Shown here piece after piece: positions 43,091 to 54,800 of a DNA stretch of 64,000 nt. A model generated the notes under the pieces. That model was given only the letters and a program-made list of their open reading frames with translations, was not told where the DNA came from and did not search any database. The DNA lies in NCBI GenBank assembly GCA_016617855.1, contig JAECUM010009279.1, positions 62,001 through 126,000 of the forward strand, written 5' to 3'. How positions within the stretch are numbered: the stretch's first letter is position 1; each line of letters opens with the position of its first letter. Made by a program: the position numbers and the translations under genes. The stretch is from Megalonaias nervosa (taxonomy: Eukaryota; Mollusca; Bivalvia; Unionida; Unionidae).

Positions 43091-44552
43091 ATGGAAAGAC
43101 AAGCAAAGTACAGAAAACATATCGAAAATCTAAAAAAAACTTGCACAATCTCAAGCAAAATTTAAGCAGCAAGTACAGCAAGCACGACGTGGCCAAGTGG
43201 TTGCAGCAAAAACAACAGCCGCCGCTCTCACACCAATTACTGAAGCTTTACTTGGAAAACAATCTGAAACTAAACCATTATCAGAAGAAGAACTTAAGCG
43301 ACTACAGGAAAAAGGTTTACTCGGACTAGTTAAAGAACAACAAGAAACAGCTGCTAGAGGAATTATTGCTAGATCTGATGCGGAGAAACTAAAATTAGCT
43401 GAGGCACTTGTAGCAAATATCGCTGATCCTGCTGCAAGACGAACTGAACTAAGAAGGTTGTTGAACAATCCACTAGAGCTTCAACGAAGATTAGCAGAAG
43501 AAGCAGTAGTTGGACCGATTGAGAGAAGGTTAGAAGAACTGCTTAGAAGAGAGAGAGAAGAAAAAAGAAAATTTGAATATGATTTAAAAAATATAGATAG
43601 CAAAATAGAAGATGACGAATATAGAGATTTTAATAAAAAATATGATTACTTTAAGGGTGTGAAAGTACATAATGTTAGAAAAGATGATTTTAAGTCAGAC
43701 GAAATAATTAATGATCTAGAAAAAATAAAAGAAAAGAGTAAAGAGCATTACAACGATATAGTTTTAGAAAATAGAAATTATTATAATAGCATTAAATTAT
43801 ATCGACATGGAATTATCGCTGATCTTTATATTAAGGTTATTAATAATATAAAAAGTAACAAATATGGTCATCATAATAACAGCTTAAGTACCGAAGCAAA
43901 ATCAATCGATGAAAGACAAGAAAAATATATGTTTTTTAAACCAGCAGGTTCTTTGATGATGACCGAAGAAGATTTACAAAAATCAGTTGAGGAAGATAAT
44001 GAAGAACGTCGTAAAAAATATAAAAACCAAGTAAAATACGAAATGTCATCAGAATATTTTGCTTTTATGGAAGAAAATAACATTTCTGACGTTGATAATA
44101 TGTATAATTGGGAAAAAATAAATACGAAGATCTCATTAAAAAATTAGATGATATCATAACAAAAAATGTAGGAGCTTACAATGAAATTGACACAGCAAAT
44201 AAAAGATGTTGAAGGACTTTATGAAAAAGCTAGAGATGCTATTATTGCTGGTGTTTTTAAAATTACTGCAAAGAAATTTAGAGATAAAGAATATGTTGAA
44301 AAAAATAAATTAACTTTTTTTAAAATTATTTCAAGGCTATGATAAGAATCGATTAGATAAAATTGAAAAAGAAAGAACAGGAAAAGGAGTTAGAATATTT
44401 TCATCAGTTACTGAAATGATAGGCAGATTAATGCTATTGATATCATCAAAAGAAGCTGGAAATGTTGGTGCTGAAATTGACAATGAAATTATTGACATAC
44501 TTGATAATTTGAGATCAAAAAATTTATTAACATCTGACGAATACGAAACTTA
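43091..44552 (+). pseudogene. Coiled-coil protein with duplicated module, frameshifted
   Basis: Homologue of 20251-21307 but longer. N-terminal coiled coil with QARRGQVVAA, then LLGKQSETKPLSEEELKRLQEKGLLGL, NIADPAARRTELRRLLNNP. The DDEYxxFxKKY module occurs twice here (about 43606-43846 and 44035-44260) where element 1 has one. The C-terminal block GKGVRIFSSVTEMIGRLMLLISSKEAGN closes it. Frameshifts at about 43136 (poly-A), 44135, 44210 and 44330. No function can be assigned. Confidence 0.55.
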
Positions 44553-44609
44553 ACACCTTGATTTGATATCAAATCGCGGCGACTTAATTTTATAAAAATA
44601 TAATAATAA

Positions 44610-45369
44610 ATGTCAGCAACATTATTACTAGACTCTAGTCAATCTGATAAAGATAGCGCAAATTTTTCAGTAAAGTATATTCCGCCAATAGAACTAGATC
44701 GTGAAAAACAATATGAAATTGGACTAATTTCCTGCACTTGTTGGAATGCTATGGCTAATGTAAAAAGTGGAGTAAATGATGAACTTACAATTGGTGATGA
44801 TTCAATTGACGGAGTATATTGGATGTGGAAAATTGAAATTCCACAAGGAGCTTATAATATCACTGATCTAAATAAAACAATAAAAGAAATATTATCACAA
44901 AAAGGAGGTAAAGCTGATAATTTTGAGCTTACACCAAATTATAATACGTTACGCGCTAGAATGACATTAAAGAAACATACTATTGTTAATCTTTTCTCGC
45001 CAACAAGTATTGCACCACTGATAGGATTTAATTATAGTCAATATTCTCATTATGGTTCTGAAGAAACTATTACGTATGACGGTCAACTGCCAGTAAATAC
45101 AACTGAAGTAAACGCAATATTGGTAAATTGTTCTATCGCATCTGGTTCTTACTCTGCTAAAGGTAGTAAAGGACGAACGATATAGTTTTTCACCGGACGT
45201 TCCACCTGGTTATCTTATGCAAATTATTCCGCGTCATATTATTTATTATCCGCTAAACGTTGAAAATCAAATAACAGAAGTAAATATGCAATTGACAGAT
45301 CAGTCTGGAAGACAGTTAGATTTTAATAATGAAATTGTTACTTATTATTTACACTTACGCGAACAGTAA
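44610..45369 (+). pseudogene. Minor capsid (penton-like) protein, one frameshift
   Basis: 191 residues in frame to 45185, with all the blocks named for the element 1 gene up to GSYSAKGSKG. A single shift at about 45175 (acgaacgata versus caattta in element 1) puts the last 60 codons (FSPDVPPG...HLREQ) in another frame. Otherwise well conserved. Confidence 0.75.
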
Positions 45370-45428
45370 ACATATTTTGTAAGAAGAACTATAAGATTTG
45401 ACAACAAAATTATACAACCTCAGATATA

Positions 45429-45793
45429 ATGAAACAGAAAAAAGTTTATAGAAGAAAAATAGTAGGAGGATTTTTAGGAAATATATTTGCTAAAATTATA
45501 AAAAATATTCCAGGAATAGCTCATAAAGTTGCACCAATTGCACTTGACGCATCAAAAGCTTTTGCAACTGGAGCTGCATCTGCTGCTGGAACTGCCGTGG
45601 GACAAAAAAATAGCTGATAAAATAAAGGGCGATCCACAACGTGGTATACCGACAATCAAACAAGTTATTTCAGAAATCGCACCAACAAAAGAAACTCAAC
45701 GAGCAATGATAACGACGACAAAAAAAACTTTTATCACCACGAGGAGAACAAATTATACAAAAATTAATATCTAAAGTAACAGCGCCGCAATAA
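45429..45793 (+). pseudogene. Small basic GG-motif protein, two frameshifts
   Basis: Begins MKQKKVYRRKIVGGFLG and matches the 114-residue gene of element 1. It is shifted in poly-A runs at about 45603 and 45722. Both lesions are one-base homopolymer changes and could be read errors. Confidence 0.6.
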
Positions 45794-45842
45794 CTTCGCT
45801 ATCATTGATGACAAAATTTTGTATAACCTAATAAATAAAAAA

Positions 45843-47403
45843 ATGTCTGTAAAAAATTATCTCGATTTATCAGAAACTTATGACACAGACGACACAGTAG
45901 CAGAATTCGAATACGTTGAATATCTTGATGAAAATTCTAACGAACCTAATAAGGCTGACTCCAGAACATTTAATACTAGAGACGAGGACGTATTTCTACT
46001 GCCTCACAAAGCAATGTTTGAAGTTCGTGGACAGATTATGACAGTAGCTGTTCCACCTGCCGCAATTGCAGCTAACGCAGAAGTAGCTCTTATAAATAAC
46101 GGTTGGTGTTTATTTAAAAGTGCTAAATATCAGCTGGTCAATCAAACTGTCGAAGATATTTCAAATCACTTACAAGTTGCAAGTACAATATTAAATATTA
46201 TTTCATTTTCCGACGATTACTCCAGATCAACTGCAACTAATATGATGTGGTTTAAAGATACTGGAACTGGTGGTGCAGGTGTTGCTGCATCAGTTGAAAT
46301 TTTTATCAGGATTAGCAAATATTTTAGTGGCTGGAACGAATGCCGCTGCAGATGCTGCAACTGTAAGAGATTTTCTTATCCCTAACGCTGCTTCGCTAGG
46401 TATAGACGCACCAGCTGCAGCCGCTAATGCAGACGCTACAAGAGTCTCACTTAATGCTGCTTGTAATTATCTTGGTGCAAATGGAGTAGATGCAGCTGCA
46501 GACGGCAATGTAATGTTAGAACATGTTAATAACATATTTGCTCATAACAGAAAAAATGTACGTTACAGTGAAGGTCATGTTAAGAGAAAGGCACTTACAG
46601 CAGTATCACGTCAAATTACAATGATGCTGCCACTAAGTACAATATTTGGCTTTTGCAGGGACTATAATAAAGTATTTCGTGGAGTTAAACATACGCTTAT
46701 TTTAGATCGATCAGATCAAAACGACTGCCTGTTTAGGTCAGGTGGGGTTGATGTACAAAATGTCATAAACAAACTTGCGCTTTGGATGCCACGAATAACT
46801 CCGTCAATAACTAAAATGGCGGAATTAAATAATATGCTGGAAAAACACACAAACAGAATTTATTTTCAGCAACATAGAATATATCAAACAGCAATTCCGA
46901 ATACCACCGACTACACATGGCGAGTCACAACGACACCAAGTGAACAAAAACCACGGCAATTATTTGTTGTATTTCAGAGACAAGCTCGACGTGGTAGCCA
47001 AGAACAAAATAATGCGATATTTGATAATGCTGATGTTAGACGAATATACGCTAGAACAAATTCAAAACAATATCCGGAGCGAGCGATAGAATGCAATTTT
47101 GCAGATGACGCCAATAAAAACATTACTAGACCGTACATGTATTTACTCGATTCAATGCAAAAATATCAAGATGTTGGAGATGGATCTCAGATATCAGTAG
47201 AGGAATTTCGTACACTTTATCCGATATTTTATTTCGATGTTGGTAAACATAGCGAGCGAGCTGTAGACAGCACAGCTGATATTGAAATTACTTGGACACT
47301 AGGAGCAGCTCCAGCAGCGCAGTTAAACGTGTATGCGTTAGTAATAAGCGATAAATTTGTTACAATTGACTCTGTTGGAGGTAAAATGACAGTCCAAGTT
47401 TAA
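45843..47403 (+). pseudogene. Major capsid protein, long-loop form, one frameshift
   Basis: All MCP blocks of element 1 are present. After MWFKDT an Ala/Asn-rich insertion of roughly 40-50 residues (AGTNAAADAATVRDF, PAAAANADATRV, NGVDAAADGN) enlarges the loop between the two jelly rolls. A single shift at about 46305, in aaatttttatc, splits the gene into frames 45843-46385 and 46270-47403. The start ATG at 45843 follows ttttgtataacctaataaataaa. Confidence 0.8.
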
Positions 47404-47420
47404 TCTAGAATCGTTATATA

Positions 47421-47807
47421 ATGACAAAATATATTGTAAAAGAAATACATTTGACTGATGGACAAGTTAAAAAATTAGCGGCTGCTGTTGCAAAACGGAG
47501 GCAGGTTTCATTAAAGGTTAACCCTAACGCAGCGGGTACTTTAACAAAATTAATGTTAACCAAAAAACAAGTAAATAAATACGATCGCAAAAAAACTTTT
47601 GTTTTAAATTTAAGTGCTGCACAAATAACTGCGATGGCAAAACATGGCGGTTTCTTCGGTCCGGCACTATCTGTAATAGCTAGAACATTACTACCTAAAA
47701 TTTTGCCAGTGTTAGGTACATTAGGATTAGCAGCAGCGTCTGGAGCGGTATCTGGCGCAACGGAAAAGGCAGTTAAAGGTAGTGGTAGAAAGAAAATTTT
47801 CGTATGA
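47421..47807 (+). CDS. GGFFG-motif small virion protein, intact
   Basis: 128 residues, homologue of 23932-24354. It has LTDGQVKKLAAAVAKRRQVSL, LTKKQVNKYDRKKTFVLNLS, then HGGFFGPALSVIARTLLPKILPVLG and a glycine/alanine tail. Shorter by the loss of a loop after the first unit. Followed by a 41-bp repeat array. Confidence 0.65.
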   Translation: MTKYIVKEIHLTDGQVKKLAAAVAKRRQVSLKVNPNAAGTLTKLMLTKKQVNKYDRKKTFVLNLSAAQITAMAKHGGFFGPALSVIARTLLPKILPVLGTLGLAAASGAVSGATEKAVKGSGRKKIFV

Positions 47808-47910
47808 ATATCGATGGTAACAATTTTTTAGTTTAATGTTTCGTATGAATATCGATGGTAACAATTTTTTAGTTTAATGTTTAGTATGAATATCGATGGT
47901 AACAATTTTA
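47801..47910 (+). repeat. 41-bp tandem repeat, three units
   Basis: Units start at 47801, 47842 and 47883 (cgtatgaatatcgatggtaac core). The first overlaps the stop of the preceding gene, so the array grew from the gene end. Absent from element 1, where the same gap holds an ordinary TTTTGTGTAAC promoter-like motif. Confidence 0.9.
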
Positions 47911-47927
47911 TGTGATTGATAAATATA

Positions 47928-48100
47928 ATGCCTAAAAGAAAGACAACGACGAAAAGAAAGACAACGACGAAAAAAAGACACGACAGCGAAAAGGGGGATT
48001 TATTCCAATAGCCCCGTTACTAGCGGGATTGGCAGGAAGTCTATTGCCAAATCTGTTAGGAGTAGGACGAGGACTAATGTTACCAGGAACAAGGAGATAA
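47928..48100 (+). pseudogene. Tiny basic protein (pX/mu-like), one frameshift
   Basis: Lys/Arg/Thr-rich head (two copies of KRKTTT), a shift at about 47975 in aaaaaaagacacgac, then GFIPIAPLLAGLAGSLLPNLLG and GTRR at the end. Counterpart of 24407-24580. Confidence 0.55.
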
Positions 48101-48535
48101 AATCTGCATTAAGTAATTTTGATATACTTGATAAACTAAAAAAAGTAAACAATTTCAGTGGAGTTTATTCTAAAGATGAACTTACGGCGATTCCACCACA
48201 AGCGACACCGTCGCTGGGTTCGTGCGTTATAAATATACAGGATTTTAATGACGGATCTGGCACACATTGGGTAGCTGTCTATGATAATAATTATTTTGAC
48301 TCGTTCGGAATTCCACCAAGTGACGCAGTAAAAAATATATGAGTAAAAACAAAATAATAAATTATTCGTCTAATCAAATTCAACCAGTTGGAACTTCCGC
48401 TTGTGGATATTATTGCGTAATGTTCATCAAACAGATGACCAAAAATTCAGCTTTTTAAAGTTTATTTTGCAATTTGACAAACAACCTTCTCACGCTAATG
48501 ATGAGATTGCATTTAATTTTTGTAAAGCTACCTAA
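48101..48535 (+). pseudogene. Adenain-like cysteine protease, broken
   Basis: The His block (GSGTHWVAVYDNNYFDSFG) and the Gln/Cys block (QPVGTSACGYYC) are both present but in different frames. Shifts lie at about 48335 and 48440. As in element 1, no ATG precedes the SNFDIL start in frame. Confidence 0.7.
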
Positions 48536-48573
48536 AGCTTGCAATTAATTTTATCTAAATTACAAATATAACA

Positions 48574-48777
48574 ATGTCAACATATTGTGTTAAGTGTAAA
48601 ACTAAAACAGAAAATAAAGACGAAAAAACCGGAAAAAACAAAAAATAATAGAATAATGCTGAAAAGTATTTGTGCAATCTGCGGAAGAAAAAAAGTATGT
48701 TTTTGCCAAAAACAAAGTTGTCCGGAGCGGGTTACCTTCCTGACGTTGTCAGGGAGATTATTTTAGTAGACGACTAA
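48574..48777 (+). pseudogene. DUF5679-like small zinc protein, frameshifted
   Basis: MSTYCVKCKTKTENKDEKT, then a shift in the A-rich run at about 48640, then MLKSICAICGRKKVCF with the second Cys pair that element 1 has lost. Preceded by ttttatctaaattacaaa. Confidence 0.6.
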
Positions 48778-48784
48778 ATAAATA

Positions 48785-49294
48785 ATGACATGCCAATGCG
48801 ATTGCGATAGAGATATATGCCTCGAGCAAAATAAAATTGTTACATATTGCCAGAAATGCAACAACAGAGAAATAATTGGAACAGGTATAGATATACATAA
48901 ATTAATTGGCAAACTGCCGAGACCAAAAGGCGGTTGGACATTGCCAGGCCATAAATACACTGGATCTTATAATTCTCTTGATAAACAACTTGACGAAAAC
49001 GATAATCCGCTGCCAGGACAAGAACCTTACAATCAAGTTGATGCAATAGCAATGCGCCATGATATCTGCTACAGAGATATTGAACTTCCAGACAGCGAAC
49101 AAAATAAACACAGCTGCGATAAAGTAATGTTAGACGAACTTCGTGAAATGAAACCTGTAAATACGCGAGAACGTGTTGACCGAAGGCTGTTCCAGGGTTT
49201 TATTGGAGCAAAATATAAGTTAGGACTCGGAGAGTCTAGTCGCGGTAAAAAAGAATTATATGATGATCTTGCAACTGAGCAACACAGACCTTAA
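48785..49294 (+). CDS. Phospholipase A2-like domain with integrase linker
   Basis: 169 residues. It has the same Cys cluster, HKYTGSYNSLD and YNQVDAIAMRHDICYRD as element 1. Here the frame continues through FIGAKYKLGLGE...ELYDDLATEQHRP, the linker that belongs to the integrase in element 1. It then stops at an A-run (about 49292-49302) before RRKVVANAVDDIWAIDL. The Pro in NPLD has become Ser in this copy. Together the two elements show a single ancestral ORF. Confidence 0.75.
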   Translation: MTCQCDCDRDICLEQNKIVTYCQKCNNREIIGTGIDIHKLIGKLPRPKGGWTLPGHKYTGSYNSLDKQLDENDNPLPGQEPYNQVDAIAMRHDICYRDIELPDSEQNKHSCDKVMLDELREMKPVNTRERVDRRLFQGFIGAKYKLGLGESSRGKKELYDDLATEQHRP

Positions 49295-50188
49295 AAAAAA
49301 AGTTTCCGCGACGTAAAGTTGTCGCAAATGCCGTTGATGATATCTGGGCGATAGATTTAGTTGATATGTCAAATCTAGCTCAATTTAACGTTGGCGCCGA
49401 TGGCGCTCCAAAGAGATATCTTTTCAATGTTGTAGATGTTTTTAGCAAATATGCGTTTAGTATACCCGTTTCGGATAAAACAGGGACATCGATGACTGAT
49501 GCGCTAAAACAAATAATAACAACTACAGAAAGAAAACCAAACAGAATCTGGACTGATCATGGAGCAGAGTTTTTTAATAAAAAGTTCGAGCAGTTTTTAG
49601 AGCAAAATAACATAAAAAAAATATGTTACTGGAAATGAGAGAAAAAGCGTCATCGTCGAAAGATTTAATCGCACACGAAACGAAGAAATTCACAAATATT
49701 TGACAGCTAAAAATACGAGTAAATATATTGACAAGTTACAGAAAATTGTTGACGAGTATAATAACACAAAACACCGAACCACTAAACTGTCGCCAAACGA
49801 CGCGATTGCAAATCCAATATTAGCAAACGAAAACATGTACCGACGACACAAATTTAAAGTTGGCGATAAAGTTAGAATTTCTTTGACGAAAAAAACATTT
49901 GAAAAAGGTTATACTCATAACTGGAGCGAAGAAGTATTTGTTGTTGATAAAGTACTTTTAACAATACCAGTTACATACTCGCTGAAAGATTTATTAGGTG
50001 AGCCTATAACTGGCAGTTTTTATGAGCAAGAACTTCAGAAAACAGAACAAGATGTATTTGTTATTGGAAAAGTTATTAAAAAGCGTGGCAACAAAAGTTT
50101 AGTCAAATGGCGTGGATATAGCGATAAATTTAATAGTTGGGTACCAACTCGGTCGATATCATCGACTGCGATCTCATCGACAGAATAA
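49295..50188 (+). pseudogene. DDE integrase with chromodomain, frameshifted
   Basis: Asp motifs IWAIDLVDM and IWTDHGAEFFN lie in frame 49366-49638. A poly-A shift at about 49615 separates them from the catalytic Glu (IVERFNR, about 49655). The C-terminal part (49700-50188) has the SH3-like region and an uninterrupted chromodomain (VFVIGKVIKKRGNKSLVKWRGYS, given in part), unlike element 1. Confidence 0.85.
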
Positions 50189-50189
50189 T

Positions 50190-50644
50190 ATTATTATAAA
50201 TTACTTCGTATTTTATTAGTACTGACTTACATTTTACTGGTTTGCATAAAGAAATTAAATGTAATTTTCTCGCATCAACTGGCATTAAATTAAATATTTT
50301 AACAAAAATAAAATCGTATTTTATATTTCTTTGTTGTCCAGGTGTTTTTACGTTTAAAAAAGGTTTTATAAGTTGCCAAAATATTTGATGCTCGGCAACA
50401 GTAAAATTAAATTTTATTATTTTTTTTAGCAATATGGTACTTAACATCATATCACCCAGTTGTTGGTCTGCTTAATTTTTTTTTTACTAACAACAACATC
50501 ATCTTCGTCGTCGTCATAGTTATACAAAATATCTTTTTCAGTATAATCAGCAAATCTATCATTGGTAATATTTTCTAATGTAACATTTGAAACTGAGACA
50601 AAATCTCCCGAATATAGCTCAGCCAGTCTCTCAATTAAGTTCAT
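50190..50644 (-). pseudogene. VLTF3-like candidate, frameshifted
   Basis: Starts at 50644 (MNLIERLAELYSGDF) with an acidic DDDEDDV tract. It shifts in a run of T at about 50475. The conserved domain (FNFTVAEHQIFWQLIKPFL, KYDFIFVKIFNLM) continues to about 50190. Its 3' end overlaps the integrase. Confidence 0.45.
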
Positions 50645-50682
50645 TATTATAATAATCTTTTATCTAATTAATAAATAATAAG

Positions 50683-50964
50683 ATGTTCGGAGAAATAAAA
50701 TATCATCAGCGAGTTAATATATTAAATCATAAAGAACTAGCTGAGGCAATTCGAGCTTGTTTGTTGGGATATAATTTTTATTTTGTTGATGTTAAGATAA
50801 CATTGGGTGATTCTGACAGATTTTTATTAACAGCAGCGGACAAAATAAAACTTGATACAAATAAAATGATGACATTACGATTTAATCGCGATGATGTCAT
50901 GGAATTTAGTCATAATTGTCTTTCTCGGAATGATCTGGAAAATATTATTAGTTATCGTGTCTAA
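50683..50964 (+). CDS. Conserved 93-residue protein, intact
   Basis: Same length and blocks as 27123-27404 (KYHQRVNILNHKELAEAIR, YFVDVKITLGDSDRFLLTAADK, LRFNRDDVMEFSHNCL). Preceded by cttttatctaattaataaataa. Confidence 0.65.
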   Translation: MFGEIKYHQRVNILNHKELAEAIRACLLGYNFYFVDVKITLGDSDRFLLTAADKIKLDTNKMMTLRFNRDDVMEFSHNCLSRNDLENIISYRV

Positions 50965-51768
50965 AGATAAATCTATCAAATGTCAACATCGACGTTGCTG
51001 ATTTAGTTCTGCCATCAGCGACAAATTTTACTACACGTGCATTAATTTTATGATATTTTGCCGCAGATGCTATTGATCTAAATTTCATTTCTTCTCCAGT
51101 TTCGAGATTTATTGAAATAATTGATTTTGGATTTTTAAAATTACAACCATCATAACCAGCTCCACGTCTTGTGTTTTCTTGTTGTGTAACCACATCTAAA
51201 TTTTCCAAACGATTATCGGTTTTAATTTTATTAAGATGGTCGATAACTAGACTATTGGGTATTACTCCCTTAAAAGTTTCATAAACAAACCTATGTGCCA
51301 TATAACAAACAAAATTAGTTTTTGCTCCACGTACCATCACATGTAAATATCCATCTTTATCTAAATTTCCAACAACTTTTTTTGTTCTTATATGTCGAAT
51401 AATTCTCTTATCATTTACCTCATATAGATCAAACACCGGGTGAGGTTGAAATTCATTTTTTAATCCTAAATTTTCAACATTATCATCTGCAATTGCGTCA
51501 TTTGCTCTGTATACTCGTTGTCCTTCTGGAATATCGCCGCAAAACAAAGTATAAATAAAATCTTTTCTAAACATTTTAATTCTTTCTGCATTATCGCCTT
51601 TTACTGAAATTAACATGCCAGCTGGTTTGGTATGCCGATAGATTTTTTAGATGCTATGTTGATAACAGAACCAAGTGCATTTGCAGCATATAGGTTGTAC
51701 TTTGGATGAACATGATAAGTTTCTTGTTCTTCCGCTCTCAGTGGCAGATATCTCAAAATTTCTGTCAT
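50948..51768 (-). pseudogene. HNH endonuclease with duplicated fold, frameshifted
   Basis: Start ATG at 51768 (MTEILRYLPL). One shift at about 51613. The second, catalytic unit reads HPVFDLYEVNDKRIIRHI...DKDGYLHVMVRG, then AHRFVYETFKGVIPNSLVIDHLNKIKTDNRLENL (quoted in parts) and a NUMOD1-like RSIASAAKYHKINARVVK. The first unit (HPKYNLYAANALGSV, IPEGQRVYRANDAIADDNVENL) repeats the plan without the HNH catalytic residues. The repeat is clearer here than in element 1. Confidence 0.7.
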
Positions 51769-51843
51769 TATACTATAAGGTTTTTTTATATCTCTAATTA
51801 GAAAAAAAATCAATTAAATATAAAATATTACTATATATATATA

Positions 51844-54800
51844 ATGTTACAATTGCGAGATATTGCTAAAAAGAGCATTATCAAATCAGAAAAAATTGCT
51901 TCAGCATTTTCAGGTTATGACAATAGTTACAAACTTGATGATCAAAATGTTTTAGCAAAATTTTAGCTCCACAAATTTATTTCATCTTTTACAACCTGTT
52001 ATAGCTCGAGAACTTGCGGCTCATAAAAGTATCAAACTTATAGTCCAATATCATATGATTTTATCAAAGTTACACGCAGTTGAGGATGTACTCGATATAA
52101 TTTTTGAAACAAAAAGTTTTGATAGCGAAATTTCGGAACCATATTTAACAGCAAAATCGAGAAAAATATTAACTGGAACAAACATTGCCATGGTCGCCGA
52201 CGAAATGCATCAAGAAATAAACAAAAAATTAGAAGAATTTACTTCGTCAGGATCAGGTTGGAAATTTGAAATGATAAGAGAAGTTTTATTTCACACAGCA
52301 AAATATAACGTACTTCACGGCAGCGGCACTAATGGCGCTGGCTACGTCGATCTTCCTCAAAAAATTAAAAACAAAAAATGCTGTATAAATGTCAAAAACA
52401 ATGACGACAAATGTTTTCAATGGTCTATTCTTTCCGCGATGTTTCCAAAAGAACAAAATGCTGATCGCGTTAACAAGTATTTTCCACACGAGGACGAACT
52501 AAATTTTTTAGGAATAACTTTTCCAGTAGCAGAAAATCATATACCAAAGTTTGAAAAACAAACCAGTATCTCAGTAAATGTTTTCTGACTAGACGAGAAA
52601 GAAAAAGTTTACCTGAGATATATCTCAGAAAATGCTTCACAATTGACAATAAATTTATTATTTTATCAGGGACATTACTGTTGGATAAAAAACTTTAACG
52701 GCTTAGTTGGCGGACAGTATAGTAAAAATAAAAATAAAAAATATTTCTGCTATAGATGTTTGCACGGTTTTTCTAGCGATGGAAGACTGTAGGAGCATCT
52801 CAAATACTGCGTTAATGTTCAAAACATAACTATGCCTAGCGAAAAAGAAAAAATATTGAAATTTAAAAATTATAATCATAAACTAAATATTCCTTTTGTT
52901 ATTTACGCTGATTTCAAGTGTCTACTCGTTCTCGTGGTTGGAGCTGAAAATAATCCGAATAAATCCAGTACTAGAAATATACAACAGCATATTCCTTGCG
53001 GAGTAGCTTATAAAGTAGTTTGTTGCGCCAGCGATAAATTTTCATCTCCGATAAAGTTATATAGAGGTGAAAATCCAGCCGTGTGGTTACTAAAAAATTT
53101 AATAGACGAAGTTAATAAATTTCTAACAGATTACTTAAAACAGCTCCGATGAGAATAACGTCTAAACAACAACTTGATTTTGATGATGCAGTTAATTGTC
53201 ATATTTGTGAAAAGTTACTGGACGATTCCAAGGTGCGAGATCATTGTCATTTGACCGGCCAATATCGTGGAGCAGCTCATAACAGTCACAATTTAAAATT
53301 TCATGCTCCAAATTTTATTCCTGTAGTTTTACATAACTTTCGTGGCTATGACAGTCATATCATTGTAGAAGCTTTTGGCGATGAAAATATTAAAGCCAAA
53401 CTAAAATTAAATAACGTAATAAAATGTATTCCAAATAATTTTGAAAAGTATATGTCGGTGACGCTCGGCAAATTACGCTTTATTGACAGTCTGCAATTTA
53501 TGGCAGCATCATTAGATGAGCTTGTCAACAGCGCTACAAGCGACGGCAGTAGTTTTAATAATTTGCGAAGTTGCTTCGGTAAAAACTATATCGATCTGAC
53601 AAGAAAAGGTATATTTCCGTACGAGTATCTCGACGATTGGAGCAGATTTAATGAAACTTCTCTACCTAGCAAAGATAAATTTTACTCGCATCTCAAAAAT
53701 GAAAATATAACAGACGACGAATACAAATATGCACAAGATATTTGGAATAAATTTAGTTGTAAAACATTTGGTGATTATCATGATCTATATTTGAAAACAG
53801 ATGTATTATTGCTAGCAAATGTTTTTGAGAGTTTTCGTCAGGTTAGTCATACAAATTATGGATTAGACCCCTGTTGGTATTATTCTGCTCCCGGGCTGTC
53901 TTGGGATGCTCTACTAAAAACGAGCAAGATAGAACTAGATCTCCTGACAGATGTCGATAAGTTTAACTTTATTGAAAAAGGTATCAGAGGCGGAATTAGC
54001 GTCATAACAAAGAAATATTCAGCTGCTAATAACAAGTACTTAAAAAATTATGATAAAAATCTCCCGTCGAGTTACATCATTTATCTGGACGCCAATAATT
54101 TGTATGAATATGCAATGTCAGAACCAATGCCGTGTAGTGGATTTCATTGGATAACTCCAGATCAATTTCTTAAAGAAACTGAAAAAGATTTACCTAGAAA
54201 AATTAACATCGATTTTTCCGATATCTCATATTTTGTTGAAGTTGATCTAGATTATCCTAGTTCGCTACACGATCTACATAACGACTACCCGTTTTGCGCA
54301 GAGTCAATGATGATTAATTATAGTTTATTATCGCCTGAACAACGAGCAACGACGACATCAAAACATTCGATTGTTAATAAGTTAGTTCCAAATTTGTTAG
54401 ATAAAAGAAATTACGTTATGCATTACAAAAATTTAAAACAAGCAGTAGATGCTGGACTAATTCTGAGAAAGGTCCACCGCGTGCTAAAGTTTAATCAGTC
54501 GAAGTGGATGGCAAATTATATTAATCTAAATACGAAACGTCGTGCTGTGGCTAAAACCGAATTTGAGAAAAACTTTTTCAAGCTGATGAGCAACTCAGTG
54601 TTTGGTAAGACGATGGAGAATATTCGGAAGAGGGTCTCTATAGAAATTGTCAATGATATTAGTCGCAGAAATAAATTAGTTAACGATGATGGTTTTGTTA
54701 GTATGAAAATATTTAATGAAAATCTTGCTGCAATACAACGACGAAAGACAAATTTAAAGTTAAATAAACCAATTTATGTTGGTGCAGCTGTACTTGATAT

